A stretch of DNA of 64,000 nucleotides from assembly GCF_025840185.1 (NCBI RefSeq), contig NZ_JAMPJU010000001.1, positions 529,896 through 593,895 of the forward strand, written 5' to 3'. This document shows positions 1 through 8,124 of this stretch, in pieces (within the stretch, counting starts at the first letter, position 1; every line of letters starts with the position of its first letter). Source of the DNA: Brenneria izbisi (lineage in GTDB: Bacteria; Pseudomonadota; Gammaproteobacteria; Enterobacterales; Enterobacteriaceae). Under the pieces are notes generated by a model. It was not told the DNA's origin and ran no database searches. It saw only the letters and a program-made list of their open reading frames with translations. The position numbers and the translations under genes were made by a program.

Positions 1-141
1 TTAATCAGCTTCCACATTGATGGCGCCACCGGCCCTTGCATTGTGCTGGTACAGGCATCATTTTTTGCTCTGGCCCTGATTTATCACCGGTGGAAACTGA
101 GTAAAACCGCCGCGTTGACAGCCCCGGCGAAAACCGCATGA
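1..141 (+). CDS. Metal ABC transporter permease, C-terminal fragment (SitD/YfeD-like)
   Basis: The reading frame is open from the window edge to a TGA at 139-141. The 46 visible residues contain ISFHIDGATGPCIVL followed by a hydrophobic segment and a basic tail. This ending is typical of ABC-3 family inner-membrane permeases for manganese, iron or zinc (SitD/YfeD). The start lies outside the window, so neither its length nor the rest of its operon can be judged. The family assignment rests on the C-terminal motif alone. Confidence 0.6.
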   Translation, partial: LISFHIDGATGPCIVLVQASFFALALIYHRWKLSKTAALTAPAKTA

Positions 142-179
142 CGCGTACCAGCCTCCTGTCTCCGCCATCATAATGTAAA

Positions 180-210
180 CCCAGGGATGGCATGCCCATC
201 CCTGATACGC
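180..210 (+). terminator. Hairpin after the metal permease gene
   Basis: CAGGGATGG and CCATCCCTG form a 9-bp perfect stem (182-204) around a CATGC loop, about 40 bases after the permease stop. The T-rich stretch only begins some 9 bases later, so it is a weak intrinsic terminator candidate. The rest of 142-432 is non-coding upstream DNA of yniA. Confidence 0.45.
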
Positions 211-432
211 CATTTTTCATGTATTGATTGCGCGCAATGGGCAAACTGCGTTATTTTTCAGCTGCGTCTATACTCTTCTGCTGAGCGCGTTCACCACCGT
301 CTTCGTCATCACTGTGTCACAAGTCCAGTTTTTATTGTGCTTAATGCGTTATCGTGGTAACCGTCATCGGCGGGCAGGTGGCGGCACGAGAAGAATCAGG
401 GTATCTGGCAATATCAACGGGAGGATGACCTT

Positions 433-1293
433 ATGTGGCAAGCAATCAGCCGACTTTTGGAAGAACACCTCGGCGCAGCTGATATTCAGGCGCGCCACGA
501 ATTGTCAGGCGGCGAAATTCACGCCGCATGGTATGTGCAATACGGTGAGCATGAGGTGTTTGTAAAATGCGATACCCGAGAAATGCTGCCCAAATTTACC
601 GCCGAAGCCGATCAGATCACCTTACTGGCGCGCAGTAACACGGTTAATGTGCCTGCCGTCTACGGCGTCGGCAGTTCCCGCGATAATAGCTTCCTGCTGT
701 TGGAATATCTGCCGGTAAAACCGCTGGATGCCCACAGCGCATGGTGCCTTGGCGAACAGTTGGCGCACCTGCACCAATGGAGCGACCAGCCGCAATTCGG
801 GCTGGATTTCGATAACGACCTGTCGACGACGCCCCAGCCCAACTGCTGGCAACGCCGCTGGTCGATCTTCTTTGCTGAACAACGGATTGGCTGGCAGCTT
901 CAATTAGCCGCCGAAAAAGGGATGCATTTTGGTCATATCGAAACCCTGATTGCACGAGTAGAGGAAAGACTGGCGGGCCACCAGCCGCAGCCTTCCCTGC
1001 TGCATGGCGATTTGTGGCCTGATAACTGCGCAAACAGTCATCATGGCGCTTACTTGTTTGATCCGGCCTGCTACTGGGGCGATCGCGAGTGCGATCTGGC
1101 GATGTTGCCGCTCTACCCTGAGTTGCCGCCGCAAATCTATGACGGCTATCAGAGCGTATGGGCATTAGACAAGGGCTTTATCGAACGTCAGCCAGTCTAC
1201 CAGATATACTATCTGCTCAACCGCGCCAACCTGTTTGGCGGGAAAAATATCGTGGCGGCGCAGCAGGCGATTGAACAACAGCTTAACGTATGA
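433..1293 (+). CDS. yniA: Fructosamine kinase family protein YniA
   Basis: The 286-residue protein is a fructosamine-3-kinase/aminoglycoside phosphotransferase-fold kinase. The catalytic loop LLHGDLWPDN lies near residue 191 and the metal-binding FDPACYWGDRE near residue 209, both in the expected order. Family members phosphorylate sugar amines on glycated protein or small amines in the cytoplasm; the physiological substrate of the bacterial enzyme is not settled. The start has GGGAGG about 10 bases upstream. The convergent yniB ends five bases after the stop, the same yniA-yniB-hxpB neighbourhood as in E. coli. Confidence 0.9.
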   Translation: MWQAISRLLEEHLGAADIQARHELSGGEIHAAWYVQYGEHEVFVKCDTREMLPKFTAEADQITLLARSNTVNVPAVYGVGSSRDNSFLLLEYLPVKPLDAHSAWCLGEQLAHLHQWSDQPQFGLDFDNDLSTTPQPNCWQRRWSIFFAEQRIGWQLQLAAEKGMHFGHIETLIARVEERLAGHQPQPSLLHGDLWPDNCANSHHGAYLFDPACYWGDRECDLAMLPLYPELPPQIYDGYQSVWALDKGFIERQPVYQIYYLLNRANLFGGKNIVAAQQAIEQQLNV

Positions 1294-1298
1294 TTGCG

Positions 1299-1847
1299 TT
1301 ACAACGGCATGCCCATTAAACGCAAAATCAGGTATCCCGCGCCCACCAGAATCAACGGCAGAATATAAAGCGGGAAAAACTGCACGAAAATGGTATGACG
1401 AGGAACCACGACGCGTGCTTCCAGCCCTTCACGCGTACTGTTGTCATTGCCTTTTACTTTTTCCAGAATCAACTGATCTTCAATCCCCTCACGGATGGCT
1501 TTTACCTGCCGGGACATCCGTGCGCCTGACACCTGCAACGCCAGACCGATGAAAATCAGAAAGTAAATCAGCCAGAACATCAGACTTGACGTCATAAAAA
1601 AGCGAGAGAAATCTGGCACTGGCGAGTTAAACCAGAAAATATTCAGAAATGGCGTATTGAAACGAATCATTTCAATCATCAGGTTCAGAAAATCAAGCAG
1701 AACCGCATCAATCCCCTGTTTTTTCTGTGCATACATGTATAAATAATTGGCCAGCGAAACAAGTGTAGACAGCAGAGCCGGAATAAAAATTATCCATCCC
1801 GCGATACGTTTAACCACGGCAATACGGCCAGCCTGTTGATACGTCAT
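1299..1847 (-). CDS. yniB: YniB family inner-membrane protein
   Basis: The 182-residue protein matches the conserved enterobacterial YniB family of unknown function. It has several hydrophobic segments, around residues 15-37, 65-85, 95-120 and at the C-terminus, so it should sit in the inner membrane. I chose the ATG at 1847 because AAAAGGGGA lies just upstream; an in-frame upstream ATG would add 13 residues without a ribosome site. It is convergent with yniA and divergent from hxpB. No enzymatic motif is visible. Confidence 0.8.
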   Translation of the reverse strand: MTYQQAGRIAVVKRIAGWIIFIPALLSTLVSLANYLYMYAQKKQGIDAVLLDFLNLMIEMIRFNTPFLNIFWFNSPVPDFSRFFMTSSLMFWLIYFLIFIGLALQVSGARMSRQVKAIREGIEDQLILEKVKGNDNSTREGLEARVVVPRHTIFVQFFPLYILPLILVGAGYLILRLMGMPL

Positions 1848-2044
1848 GAGTTCCCCTTTTGAGCGACGCAGTATCGTTGATATCAAACAGTGTATACTCT
1901 AAAAATCCCGATAGCAGCCTACTTTAAGTTCATTATCAGTCAATGTTTTATCGCTCAACACACGTTATAAACCATGATTTAGCATATGGTTAACCTGTAT
2001 TATCATTGATTTCCGACTTTTCTACCTTGAGGGGCTGGGCTGGT

Positions 2045-2710
2045 ATGATCGCTAATTCTGTTATTCGCGCCGCCATTTTTGATATGGATGGATTGCTGAT
2101 TGATTCCGAGCCCCTGTGGGACATGGCGGAACTTGAAGTCATCGCCTCGTTGGGCATAGATACCTCATTACGTGAGTCCATGACCGATACCCTGGGATTA
2201 CGTATCGATATGGTGGTTGATCTCTGGTATCGCATTGCTCCCTGGAAAACGCCCGATAAAGAGGCGGTCGTGAACCGCATTATTGAGCGGGCAATCGCTC
2301 TGGTTGACGAGCGTCGTCCGTTATTACCTGGCGTTGAACACGCGCTGCAATGTTGCCGCCAGCAAAATCTCAAAATCGGTCTGGCGTCGGCATCACCGTT
2401 GCGTATGTTGCAACAGGTTCTGCACATGTTCCAGCTTGAAAGCTATTTCGACGTGGTGGTTTCCGCGGAAAAACTGCCGTATAGCAAACCTCATCCTGAG
2501 GTCTATTTGCAGGCAGCGGAGAGATTAGGGATTGCGCCGTTACAGTGCGTTACACTGGAAGATTCGATAAACGGCATGATTGCCACCAAAGCGGCGCGCA
2601 TGCGTTCCATTGTGGTGCCGGCGGCGTCGTTCAGCCAGGATCCGCGTTGGGTGTTGGCCGATCACCAACTCAGTTCGTTGCAGCAGTTGGACATCAGGCA
2701 CATTACATAA
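2045..2710 (+). CDS. hxpB: Hexitol/sugar phosphatase HxpB (YniC)
   Basis: This 221-residue HAD-superfamily phosphatase carries motif I DMDGLLID (nucleophile D13, general acid D15), motif II SASP, the motif III lysine in KPHPEVY and motif IV LEDSINGM. The E. coli homologue dephosphorylates 2-deoxyglucose-6-phosphate and hexitol phosphates in the cytoplasm. The start at 2045 matches the family N-terminus, and GAGGGG lies about 10 bases upstream; an upstream in-frame ATG at 2006 would add 13 residues not seen in the family. Confidence 0.9.
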   Translation: MIANSVIRAAIFDMDGLLIDSEPLWDMAELEVIASLGIDTSLRESMTDTLGLRIDMVVDLWYRIAPWKTPDKEAVVNRIIERAIALVDERRPLLPGVEHALQCCRQQNLKIGLASASPLRMLQQVLHMFQLESYFDVVVSAEKLPYSKPHPEVYLQAAERLGIAPLQCVTLEDSINGMIATKAARMRSIVVPAASFSQDPRWVLADHQLSSLQQLDIRHIT

Positions 2711-2769
2711 CAGGCGTGCAGGACAAGGCTATTGGCCGGAAGGTCACTACCGGCCAGTAACCGAGATAA

Positions 2770-3102
2770 TTACAGGAAATCCGCACGTTTGGGAGAAAAC
2801 GTGTCAATCAACACGCTGCCGTCTTCCAGTGCAACCACACCGTGCATCTCATTCTTAACGGCCATATACGCATCACCGGTTTTAAGGATGCGCTTTTCCC
2901 CTTCAATCACCACTTCAAAGCTACCAGCCGCGACATAAGCGATCTGATCATGGATATCATGCTTATGCGGCGTACCAATTGCTCCTTTATCGAAATGCAC
3001 GCAGACCATCATCAGTTCATCACTCCAGGTGATAATTTTGCGTTTAATGCCGCCGCCCAATTCTTCCCAGGGCGTTTCATCGTCAATAAAATACCGTCTC
3101 AT
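2770..3102 (-). CDS. kdgF: Pectin degradation protein KdgF (cupin)
   Basis: This 110-residue single-domain cupin shows metal ligands H46, H48, Q53 (in HKHDIHDQ) and H87, which is the KdgF pattern. KdgF acts in the cytoplasm and converts the unsaturated monouronate released by pectate lyases to its linear keto form (DKI), feeding KduI and KduD. Two adjacent ATG codons follow AAGGAG; the second (3102) has the better spacing. It is divergent from the kduI-remnant/kduD side, with a KdgR-type operator between them at 3242-3260, consistent with shared control by KdgR. Confidence 0.9.
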   Translation of the reverse strand: MRRYFIDDETPWEELGGGIKRKIITWSDELMMVCVHFDKGAIGTPHKHDIHDQIAYVAAGSFEVVIEGEKRILKTGDAYMAVKNEMHGVVALEDGSVLIDTFSPKRADFL

Positions 3103-3241
3103 CATTTCTCCTTTTCGGTTTCTCAGTCTCATCCACCTGACCTACCAGAATGAGCACGCTACAGCAGATGCGGATATTCTAATCACATCCGCCACAGATG
3201 AAATATAAAATAAGCAAAATCATGATGCGCCTCAAGAAATA

Positions 3242-3260
3242 AATAAAACATTATTTCATT
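3242..3260. promoter_or_regulatory. KdgR-type operator between kdgF and kduI remnant/kduD
   Basis: The sequence AATAAAACATTATTTCATT is an imperfect palindrome fitting the KdgR pattern (AAxxAAAC, central bases, xTTTCATT). It sits 140 bases upstream of kdgF and upstream of the kduI remnant, where a divergent pectin gene promoter is expected. It was recognised by eye, not scored. Confidence 0.6.
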
Positions 3261-3360
3261 TTTATTGAATTAACATACCAATCAAACTATCATCCTCAAA
3301 TGACAAGAAAGAACCGGGCAATCAAGGCTCAGGTGACGTTGTCACTGCCACGCAACGGCC

Positions 3361-3510
3361 ACGTGTTCCGCCCGGTACTTTCACCGCGTGGGTCAATTAT
3401 TCAGGTGTGGGCTCCAGATGCTGCACCTTTATCTGGGGCATGGTTGGCGAGAAATAGTTGGCGAGAATCAGGTTTTCGGTGACATGGATTACGTCAAGGT
3501 TAGCGAGTGA
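3361..3510 (+). pseudogene. kduI: kduI remnant (C-terminal 45 or so codons, frameshifted)
   Basis: Translating 3389-3451 gives W-V-N-Y-S-G-V-G-S-R-C-C-T-F-I-W-G-M-V-G-E, closely matching the KduI C-terminus (WSIHSGVG...TFIWGMVGE). The frame then hits TAG because GTTGGCGAGAA is duplicated (3443-3453 and 3457-3467). Past that insertion, NQVFGDMDYVKVSE and a TGA at 3508 complete a normal KduI end. Upstream, VLSP (near 3375-3386) matches VISP one frame off. The remaining 230 or so residues are not recognisable before 3361. KduI isomerises 5-keto-4-deoxyuronate for KduD; kduI normally lies next to kdgF and kduD in pectinolytic enterobacteria. Confidence 0.8.
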
Positions 3511-3594
3511 GGTTAATCGCTTTCTATCACAATGGCCGGTGTTCCCTACAATAACAGCTAATGACTTATTGTCGCTTATAGAGAGAGTAAATCC

Positions 3595-4356
3595 ATGATT
3601 TTAAATTCCTTTGATTTACAGGGCCGCGTCGCACTTATCACCGGTTGCGATACGGGGTTAGGCCAGGGTATGGCAATCGGCTTGGCGCAGGCTGGTTGTG
3701 ATATTGTCGGCGTCAACATCGTTGAACCCAAAGAGACTATCGAGAAAGTCACCACGCTGGGACGTCGTTTTCTTAGCTTGACCGCCGACATGAGCAACAT
3801 CGCCGGTCACGCCGCGTTGGTGGAAAGAGCGGTGGACGAATTTGGCAAAGTTGACATTCTGGTTAACAACGCCGGTATCATACGCCGTGAAGATGCCATC
3901 GAATTCAGCGAAAAGAACTGGGACGATGTGATGAATCTGAACATCAAGAGCGTGTTCTTCATGTCTCAGGCCGTTGCGCGTCAGTTCATCAAACAAGGTC
4001 ACGGCGGTAAAATCATCAACATCGCCTCCATGTTGTCTTTCCAGGGCGGTATTCGCGTGCCTTCTTACACCGCATCAAAAAGTGCCGTGATGGGTGTGAC
4101 CCGTCTGCTGGCGAACGAATGGGCGAAACACAACATCAACGTCAACGCGATCGCTCCAGGCTATATGGCCACCAACAATACCCAGCAGTTGCGCGCCGAC
4201 GAAGACCGCAGCAAAGAAATTCTGGATCGCATCCCGGCAGGCCGTTGGGGTTTGCCGCAGGATCTGATGGGCCCCGCCGTATTCCTGGCTTCCAGCGCAT
4301 CCGATTACATCAACGGCTACACCATTGCGGTGGATGGCGGTTGGCTCGCCCGCTAA
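3595..4356 (+). CDS. kduD: 2-dehydro-3-deoxy-D-gluconate 5-dehydrogenase KduD
   Basis: The 253-residue protein is a classical short-chain dehydrogenase: cofactor motif TGCDTGLGQG at residues 16-25, NNAG near 92, catalytic serine in NIASM and YTASK near 158. In pectin catabolism KduD reduces 2,5-diketo-3-deoxygluconate to KDG with NADH in the cytoplasm. Length and sequence fit the family. It begins 84 bases after the kduI remnant and is followed by a terminator, so it was probably once the second gene of a kduI-kduD unit. With kduI broken here, its substrate supply depends on an isomerase elsewhere. Confidence 0.95.
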   Translation: MILNSFDLQGRVALITGCDTGLGQGMAIGLAQAGCDIVGVNIVEPKETIEKVTTLGRRFLSLTADMSNIAGHAALVERAVDEFGKVDILVNNAGIIRREDAIEFSEKNWDDVMNLNIKSVFFMSQAVARQFIKQGHGGKIINIASMLSFQGGIRVPSYTASKSAVMGVTRLLANEWAKHNINVNAIAPGYMATNNTQQLRADEDRSKEILDRIPAGRWGLPQDLMGPAVFLASSASDYINGYTIAVDGGWLAR

Positions 4357-4414
4357 ACATTTATTTAACCAGCGGTACAATTTTTTATACGCTGTTTTTT
4401 TCACGCCCCGCACG

Positions 4415-4446
4415 AAAAAAGGCACAATTCCGGTTGTGCTTTTTTC
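4415..4446 (+). terminator. Intrinsic terminator after kduD
   Basis: GCACAA and TTGTGC pair around TTCCGG, flanked by a run of A on the left and T on the right (4439-4445). The symmetry would also let it work on the other strand. Confidence 0.8.
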
Positions 4447-4511
4447 TTTATTTTCAAGTCATTATTTGATTTTTCCCTCTATTCCCTCTAATCAGAATCT
4501 TGCCTTAAAAA

Positions 4512-4531
4512 AATTAAAACAACGTTCCGAC
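4512..4531. promoter_or_regulatory. KdgR-type operator upstream of pelW (distal)
   Basis: AATTAAAACAACGTTCCGAC contains the AAAACAACGTT core common in KdgR boxes. It lies 120 bases upstream of the pelW start in the pelW-togMNAB promoter region. It was judged by eye. Confidence 0.55.
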
Positions 4532-4589
4532 TTTGATCACACTTTCGATATTGCGTACATGACGGCAGGGTTAATCGCGCCATATAATC

Positions 4590-4610
4590 ATTCAAAACAG
4601 TGTTTCTATT
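4590..4610. promoter_or_regulatory. KdgR-type operator upstream of pelW (proximal)
   Basis: TTCAAAACAGTGTTTCTATT keeps the AAAACAxxGTTTC core. It lies 41 bases before the pelW start, a typical place for repression. With the distal box it would give the operon two sites. Confidence 0.6.
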
Positions 4611-4650
4611 TATAAGGAACTGGTTATGCAGTTCCACAAGAAGGTACTCC

Positions 4651-6282
4651 ATGAGTATTTTTGCAAGTTTCTACACCAGCCAGAAAATGCTGCTTGATCA
4701 GTGGATTAGTATGCTGAGCCAGCATATCGCAACCGTTCGGAAAGTCGCGCATAGCCGTACCAACCCAACACCTTTAATCGCTGATGGGTTTGATGTACTT
4801 AATCACCAACCGGTGGTATGGCAATTTCCTGACGGGCGACGGGCGCCAATCGCCAACTTCGCCAGTCAGCAGAACTGGCTGAGAACACTCTGCGCCATGA
4901 ACGCTGTCACCGGCAACGCCGACTATCAGCAACAAGCCGTATCGCTGAGCGATTATTTCCTCAATCATTTTGTCGATGACGCTAGCGGACTGTTTTACTG
5001 GGGCGGCCACCGCTTTATCAATCTCGATACACTGGCGAGCGAAGGCCCGGAATCAAAAGCGCAGGTGCATGAATTAAAGCACCATCTGCCCTATTACGCA
5101 TTGTTATACCGCGTAAACCCGGAAAAAACGCTGAACTTCCTGCAAGGTTTTTGGCATGCGCATGTTGAGGACTGGAACACATTGGATCTGGGACGTCACG
5201 GGGATTACGCCAAAATCCGCGATCCTGATGTCTTTCTGCATGCTCGTCACGATGTCGTCGATCCGGCGCGTTGGCCCGTTTTGCCGCTTACCAAAGGATT
5301 GACTTTCGTCAATGCCGGTACCGACCTGATTTATGCCGCCTTCAAATACGCGGAATTTACCGGTGATAAGCAAGCCGCCGCCTGGGGCAAACATCTGTAC
5401 CGTCAATATGTGCTGGCCCGTAACCCGGAAACCGGTATGCCGGTTTATCAGTTCAGTTCCCCATTGCAGCGTGAACCCGTGCCGCAAGATGACAACCAGA
5501 CGCAATCCTGGTTCGGCGATCGCGCTCAGCGTCAGTTTGGCCGTGAGTTTGGTGAAATTGCTCGTGAAGCGAACGTATTATTCCGCGACATGCGTCCGTT
5601 ATTAATTGATAACCCTCTGGCGATGCTCGATATTCTGCATAGTCAGCCGGATGATGAAATACTTGGCTGGGTCATTTCCGGGCTGAAAAATTATTACCAG
5701 TATGCCTATGTCGCCACCAGCAATACGCTGCGCCCCATGTGGAATAACGGTCAGGATATGACCGGCTATCGTTTCAGACGTGATGGTTATTATGGAAAAG
5801 CAGGTACGGAACTTAAACCTTTTACGCTGGAAGGTGATTATTTATTACCGCTGGTGCGGGCTTATCGCCTGAGCGGTGATGAAGATTTGTACCTATTAAT
5901 TAATACCATGCTGACACGACTGAATAATGAAAAGATCCATGACATCGCCAGCCCAATGTTATTACTGGCGCTGATTGAACTGGCGGAGCATCAGCAATCG
6001 GAAACCGTTGCGAAAAATGCCTGGCAGATCGCCAACATCCTGTTTGATAAGCATTTCCACCGTGGTTTACTCGTTCGCTCGGCACAACATCGTTATGTTC
6101 GACTGGATGACCCGCTTCCACTGGCTTTATTAACTTTCATTGCGGCCTGTCGCAACAAATTAAACGCTATCCCACCGCTTTTAACGCAGGGGGGATATGT
6201 TCACGGTGATTTTCGCGTTAACGGGGAAAATAGAATTATCTATGACGTGGAGTTTATTTATCCAGAATTATTAACACTTTAA
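4651..6282 (+). CDS. pelW: Exopolygalacturonate lyase PelW (PL2 family)
   Basis: The 543-residue protein has no signal peptide and matches cytoplasmic PelW of polysaccharide lyase family 2. In Dickeya it removes unsaturated disaccharides from the reducing end of imported oligogalacturonides. The ATG at 4651 follows AAGGTACTCC; the longer in-frame start at 4600 adds 17 residues with no ribosome site and lies inside the operator. togM starts 40 bases after the stop with no terminator between, so pelW-togMNAB is one operon coupling oligomer import to cleavage. Two KdgR-type boxes precede it. Confidence 0.93.
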   Translation: MSIFASFYTSQKMLLDQWISMLSQHIATVRKVAHSRTNPTPLIADGFDVLNHQPVVWQFPDGRRAPIANFASQQNWLRTLCAMNAVTGNADYQQQAVSLSDYFLNHFVDDASGLFYWGGHRFINLDTLASEGPESKAQVHELKHHLPYYALLYRVNPEKTLNFLQGFWHAHVEDWNTLDLGRHGDYAKIRDPDVFLHARHDVVDPARWPVLPLTKGLTFVNAGTDLIYAAFKYAEFTGDKQAAAWGKHLYRQYVLARNPETGMPVYQFSSPLQREPVPQDDNQTQSWFGDRAQRQFGREFGEIAREANVLFRDMRPLLIDNPLAMLDILHSQPDDEILGWVISGLKNYYQYAYVATSNTLRPMWNNGQDMTGYRFRRDGYYGKAGTELKPFTLEGDYLLPLVRAYRLSGDEDLYLLINTMLTRLNNEKIHDIASPMLLLALIELAEHQQSETVAKNAWQIANILFDKHFHRGLLVRSAQHRYVRLDDPLPLALLTFIAACRNKLNAIPPLLTQGGYVHGDFRVNGENRIIYDVEFIYPELLTL

Positions 6283-6322
6283 TTTTTTTTAATGTTTCAC
6301 AATGACTAAATAGGTAAGCATT

Positions 6323-7213
6323 ATGAATGAAAACAGAATGCTGGGGTTAGCCTATATCTCCCCCTATATTATAGGGCTGATAGTGTTTACCGCTTTCCCC
6401 TTCGTTTCATCATTTTTTCTCAGTTTTACTGAGTATGATTTGATGAGTCCACCTGAATTCACCGGGATGGAAAATTACCAGCGCATGTTCATGGAGGATG
6501 ACCTTTTCTGGAAATCCATGGGCGTGACCTTCGCCTATGTTTTCCTCACCATTCCGCTGAAATTGATATTCGCCCTGTTGATTGCCTTCGTCCTCAATTT
6601 TAAACTGCGCGGCATTGGTTTCTTCCGCACCGCCTACTATGTACCTTCCATTCTCGGCAGCAGCGTCGCCATCGCCGTGCTGTGGCGCGCCCTATTCGCC
6701 ATCGACGGGCTGTTGAACAGCTTTCTGGCCGTCTTCGGCCTGGATGCCGTCAACTGGCTGGGCGAACCCTCGCTGGCGCTGATGTCCGTCACCCTGCTAC
6801 GCGTTTGGCAGTTTGGCTCCGCCATGGTTATCTTCCTCGCCGCCTTGCAGAATGTGCCGCAATCACAATATGAAGCCGCCATGATCGACGGCGCCTCAAA
6901 ATGGCAGATGTTCCTCAAAGTGACGGTCCCGCTGATTACCCCGGTCATCTTTTTCAACTTTATTATGCAGACCACTCAGGCATTCCAGGAGTTCACCGCC
7001 CCTTATGTCATCACCGGCGGCGGTCCGACCCATTACACCTACCTGTTCTCGCTCTATATCTACGATACCGCCTTCAAATATTTCGATATGGGATATGGCG
7101 CGGCGTTGGCATGGGTACTGTTCCTGGTGGTGGCCGTATTCGCTTCGGTCGCGTTCAAATCATCCAAATACTGGGTGTTCTACTCCGCGGATAAAGGAGG
7201 AAAAAATGGCTGA
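6323..7213 (+). CDS. togM: Oligogalacturonide ABC transporter permease TogM
   Basis: The 296-residue CUT1-family sugar permease has six predicted membrane segments and the EAA loop EAAMIDGASKWQMFLKVTVP, which docks the ATPase. With TogN it forms the inner-membrane channel for oligogalacturonides. The length equals Dickeya TogM. It overlaps the following togN by eight bases, indicating translational coupling. Confidence 0.93.
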   Translation: MNENRMLGLAYISPYIIGLIVFTAFPFVSSFFLSFTEYDLMSPPEFTGMENYQRMFMEDDLFWKSMGVTFAYVFLTIPLKLIFALLIAFVLNFKLRGIGFFRTAYYVPSILGSSVAIAVLWRALFAIDGLLNSFLAVFGLDAVNWLGEPSLALMSVTLLRVWQFGSAMVIFLAALQNVPQSQYEAAMIDGASKWQMFLKVTVPLITPVIFFNFIMQTTQAFQEFTAPYVITGGGPTHYTYLFSLYIYDTAFKYFDMGYGAALAWVLFLVVAVFASVAFKSSKYWVFYSADKGGKNG

Positions 7214-8111
7214 CATGCATTCCAATATGACCCCGGCCCAGGCAATTGCCGCGCGGGAAGTACACCGCACGCTGCGTAAAGAAAAAATCAGCGCCGCCAT
7301 CCGTTATGTCATTTTACTGTCCGTCGGGCTGCTGATGCTCTATCCGCTGGCCTGGATGTTCTCGGCTTCCTTCAAGCCTAACCATGAAATCTTCACCACC
7401 CTGGGGTTATGGCCTGAGCACGCCACCTGGGACGGGTTCGTCAACGGCTGGAAAACCGGCACCGAATACAACTTCGGTCACTACATGATCAACACCTTCA
7501 AGTATGTGATCCCGAAAGTGCTGCTGACCATTATCTCCTCCACCATCGTCGCTTACGGCTTCGCCCGCTTCGATATTCCGTGGAAAAATTTCTGGTTCGC
7601 CACCCTTATCGCCACCATGCTGCTCCCCAGCACCGTGCTGCTGATCCCGCAGTACATCATGTTCCGCGAAATGGGCATGCTGAACAGCTACCTGCCGCTC
7701 TACCTGCCGCTGGCGTTTGCCACACAAGGGTTCTTCGTGTTCATGCTGATCCAGTTCCTGCGCGGCGTACCGCGGGATATGGAAGAGGCAGCCCAGATCG
7801 ACGGCTGCAACTCCTTTCAGGTGTTGTGGTATGTGGTAGTGCCGATCCTGAAACCGGCGATTATCTCGGTGGCATTGTTCCAGTTCATGTGGTCGATGAA
7901 CGACTTTATCGGGCCGCTGATTTACGTCTACAGCGTGGACAAATACCCGATTGCGCTGGCGCTCAAAATGTCCATCGACGTGACAGAAGGCGCGCCGTGG
8001 AATGAAATCCTGGCGATGTCCAGCATTTCGATTCTGCCCTCCATCATTGTTTTCTTCCTGGCACAGCGTTACTTCGTTCAAGGCGTGACCAGCAGCGGCA
8101 TTAAAGGTTAA
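7206..8111 (+). CDS. togN: Oligogalacturonide ABC transporter permease TogN
   Basis: The 301-residue CUT1 permease is the partner of TogM, with an EAA loop EEAAQIDGCNSFQVLWYVVV and six membrane segments after a hydrophilic N-terminus of about 35 residues. GGAGG sits just before the ATG at 7206. An in-frame extension upstream to 7005 is an overlap shadow of togM and was not used. togA begins 13 bases after the stop. Confidence 0.93.
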   Translation: MADMHSNMTPAQAIAAREVHRTLRKEKISAAIRYVILLSVGLLMLYPLAWMFSASFKPNHEIFTTLGLWPEHATWDGFVNGWKTGTEYNFGHYMINTFKYVIPKVLLTIISSTIVAYGFARFDIPWKNFWFATLIATMLLPSTVLLIPQYIMFREMGMLNSYLPLYLPLAFATQGFFVFMLIQFLRGVPRDMEEAAQIDGCNSFQVLWYVVVPILKPAIISVALFQFMWSMNDFIGPLIYVYSVDKYPIALALKMSIDVTEGAPWNEILAMSSISILPSIIVFFLAQRYFVQGVTSSGIKG

Positions 8112-8124
8112 CTGAGGATTTATC

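Noticed and set aside
224..565. 113-codon plus-strand frame before yniA
   Set aside because: It overlaps the yniA start in another phase, has no ribosome site and no family resemblance.
3300..3482. 60-codon plus-strand frame
   Set aside because: It is one of the frames of the decayed kduI and not a gene of its own.
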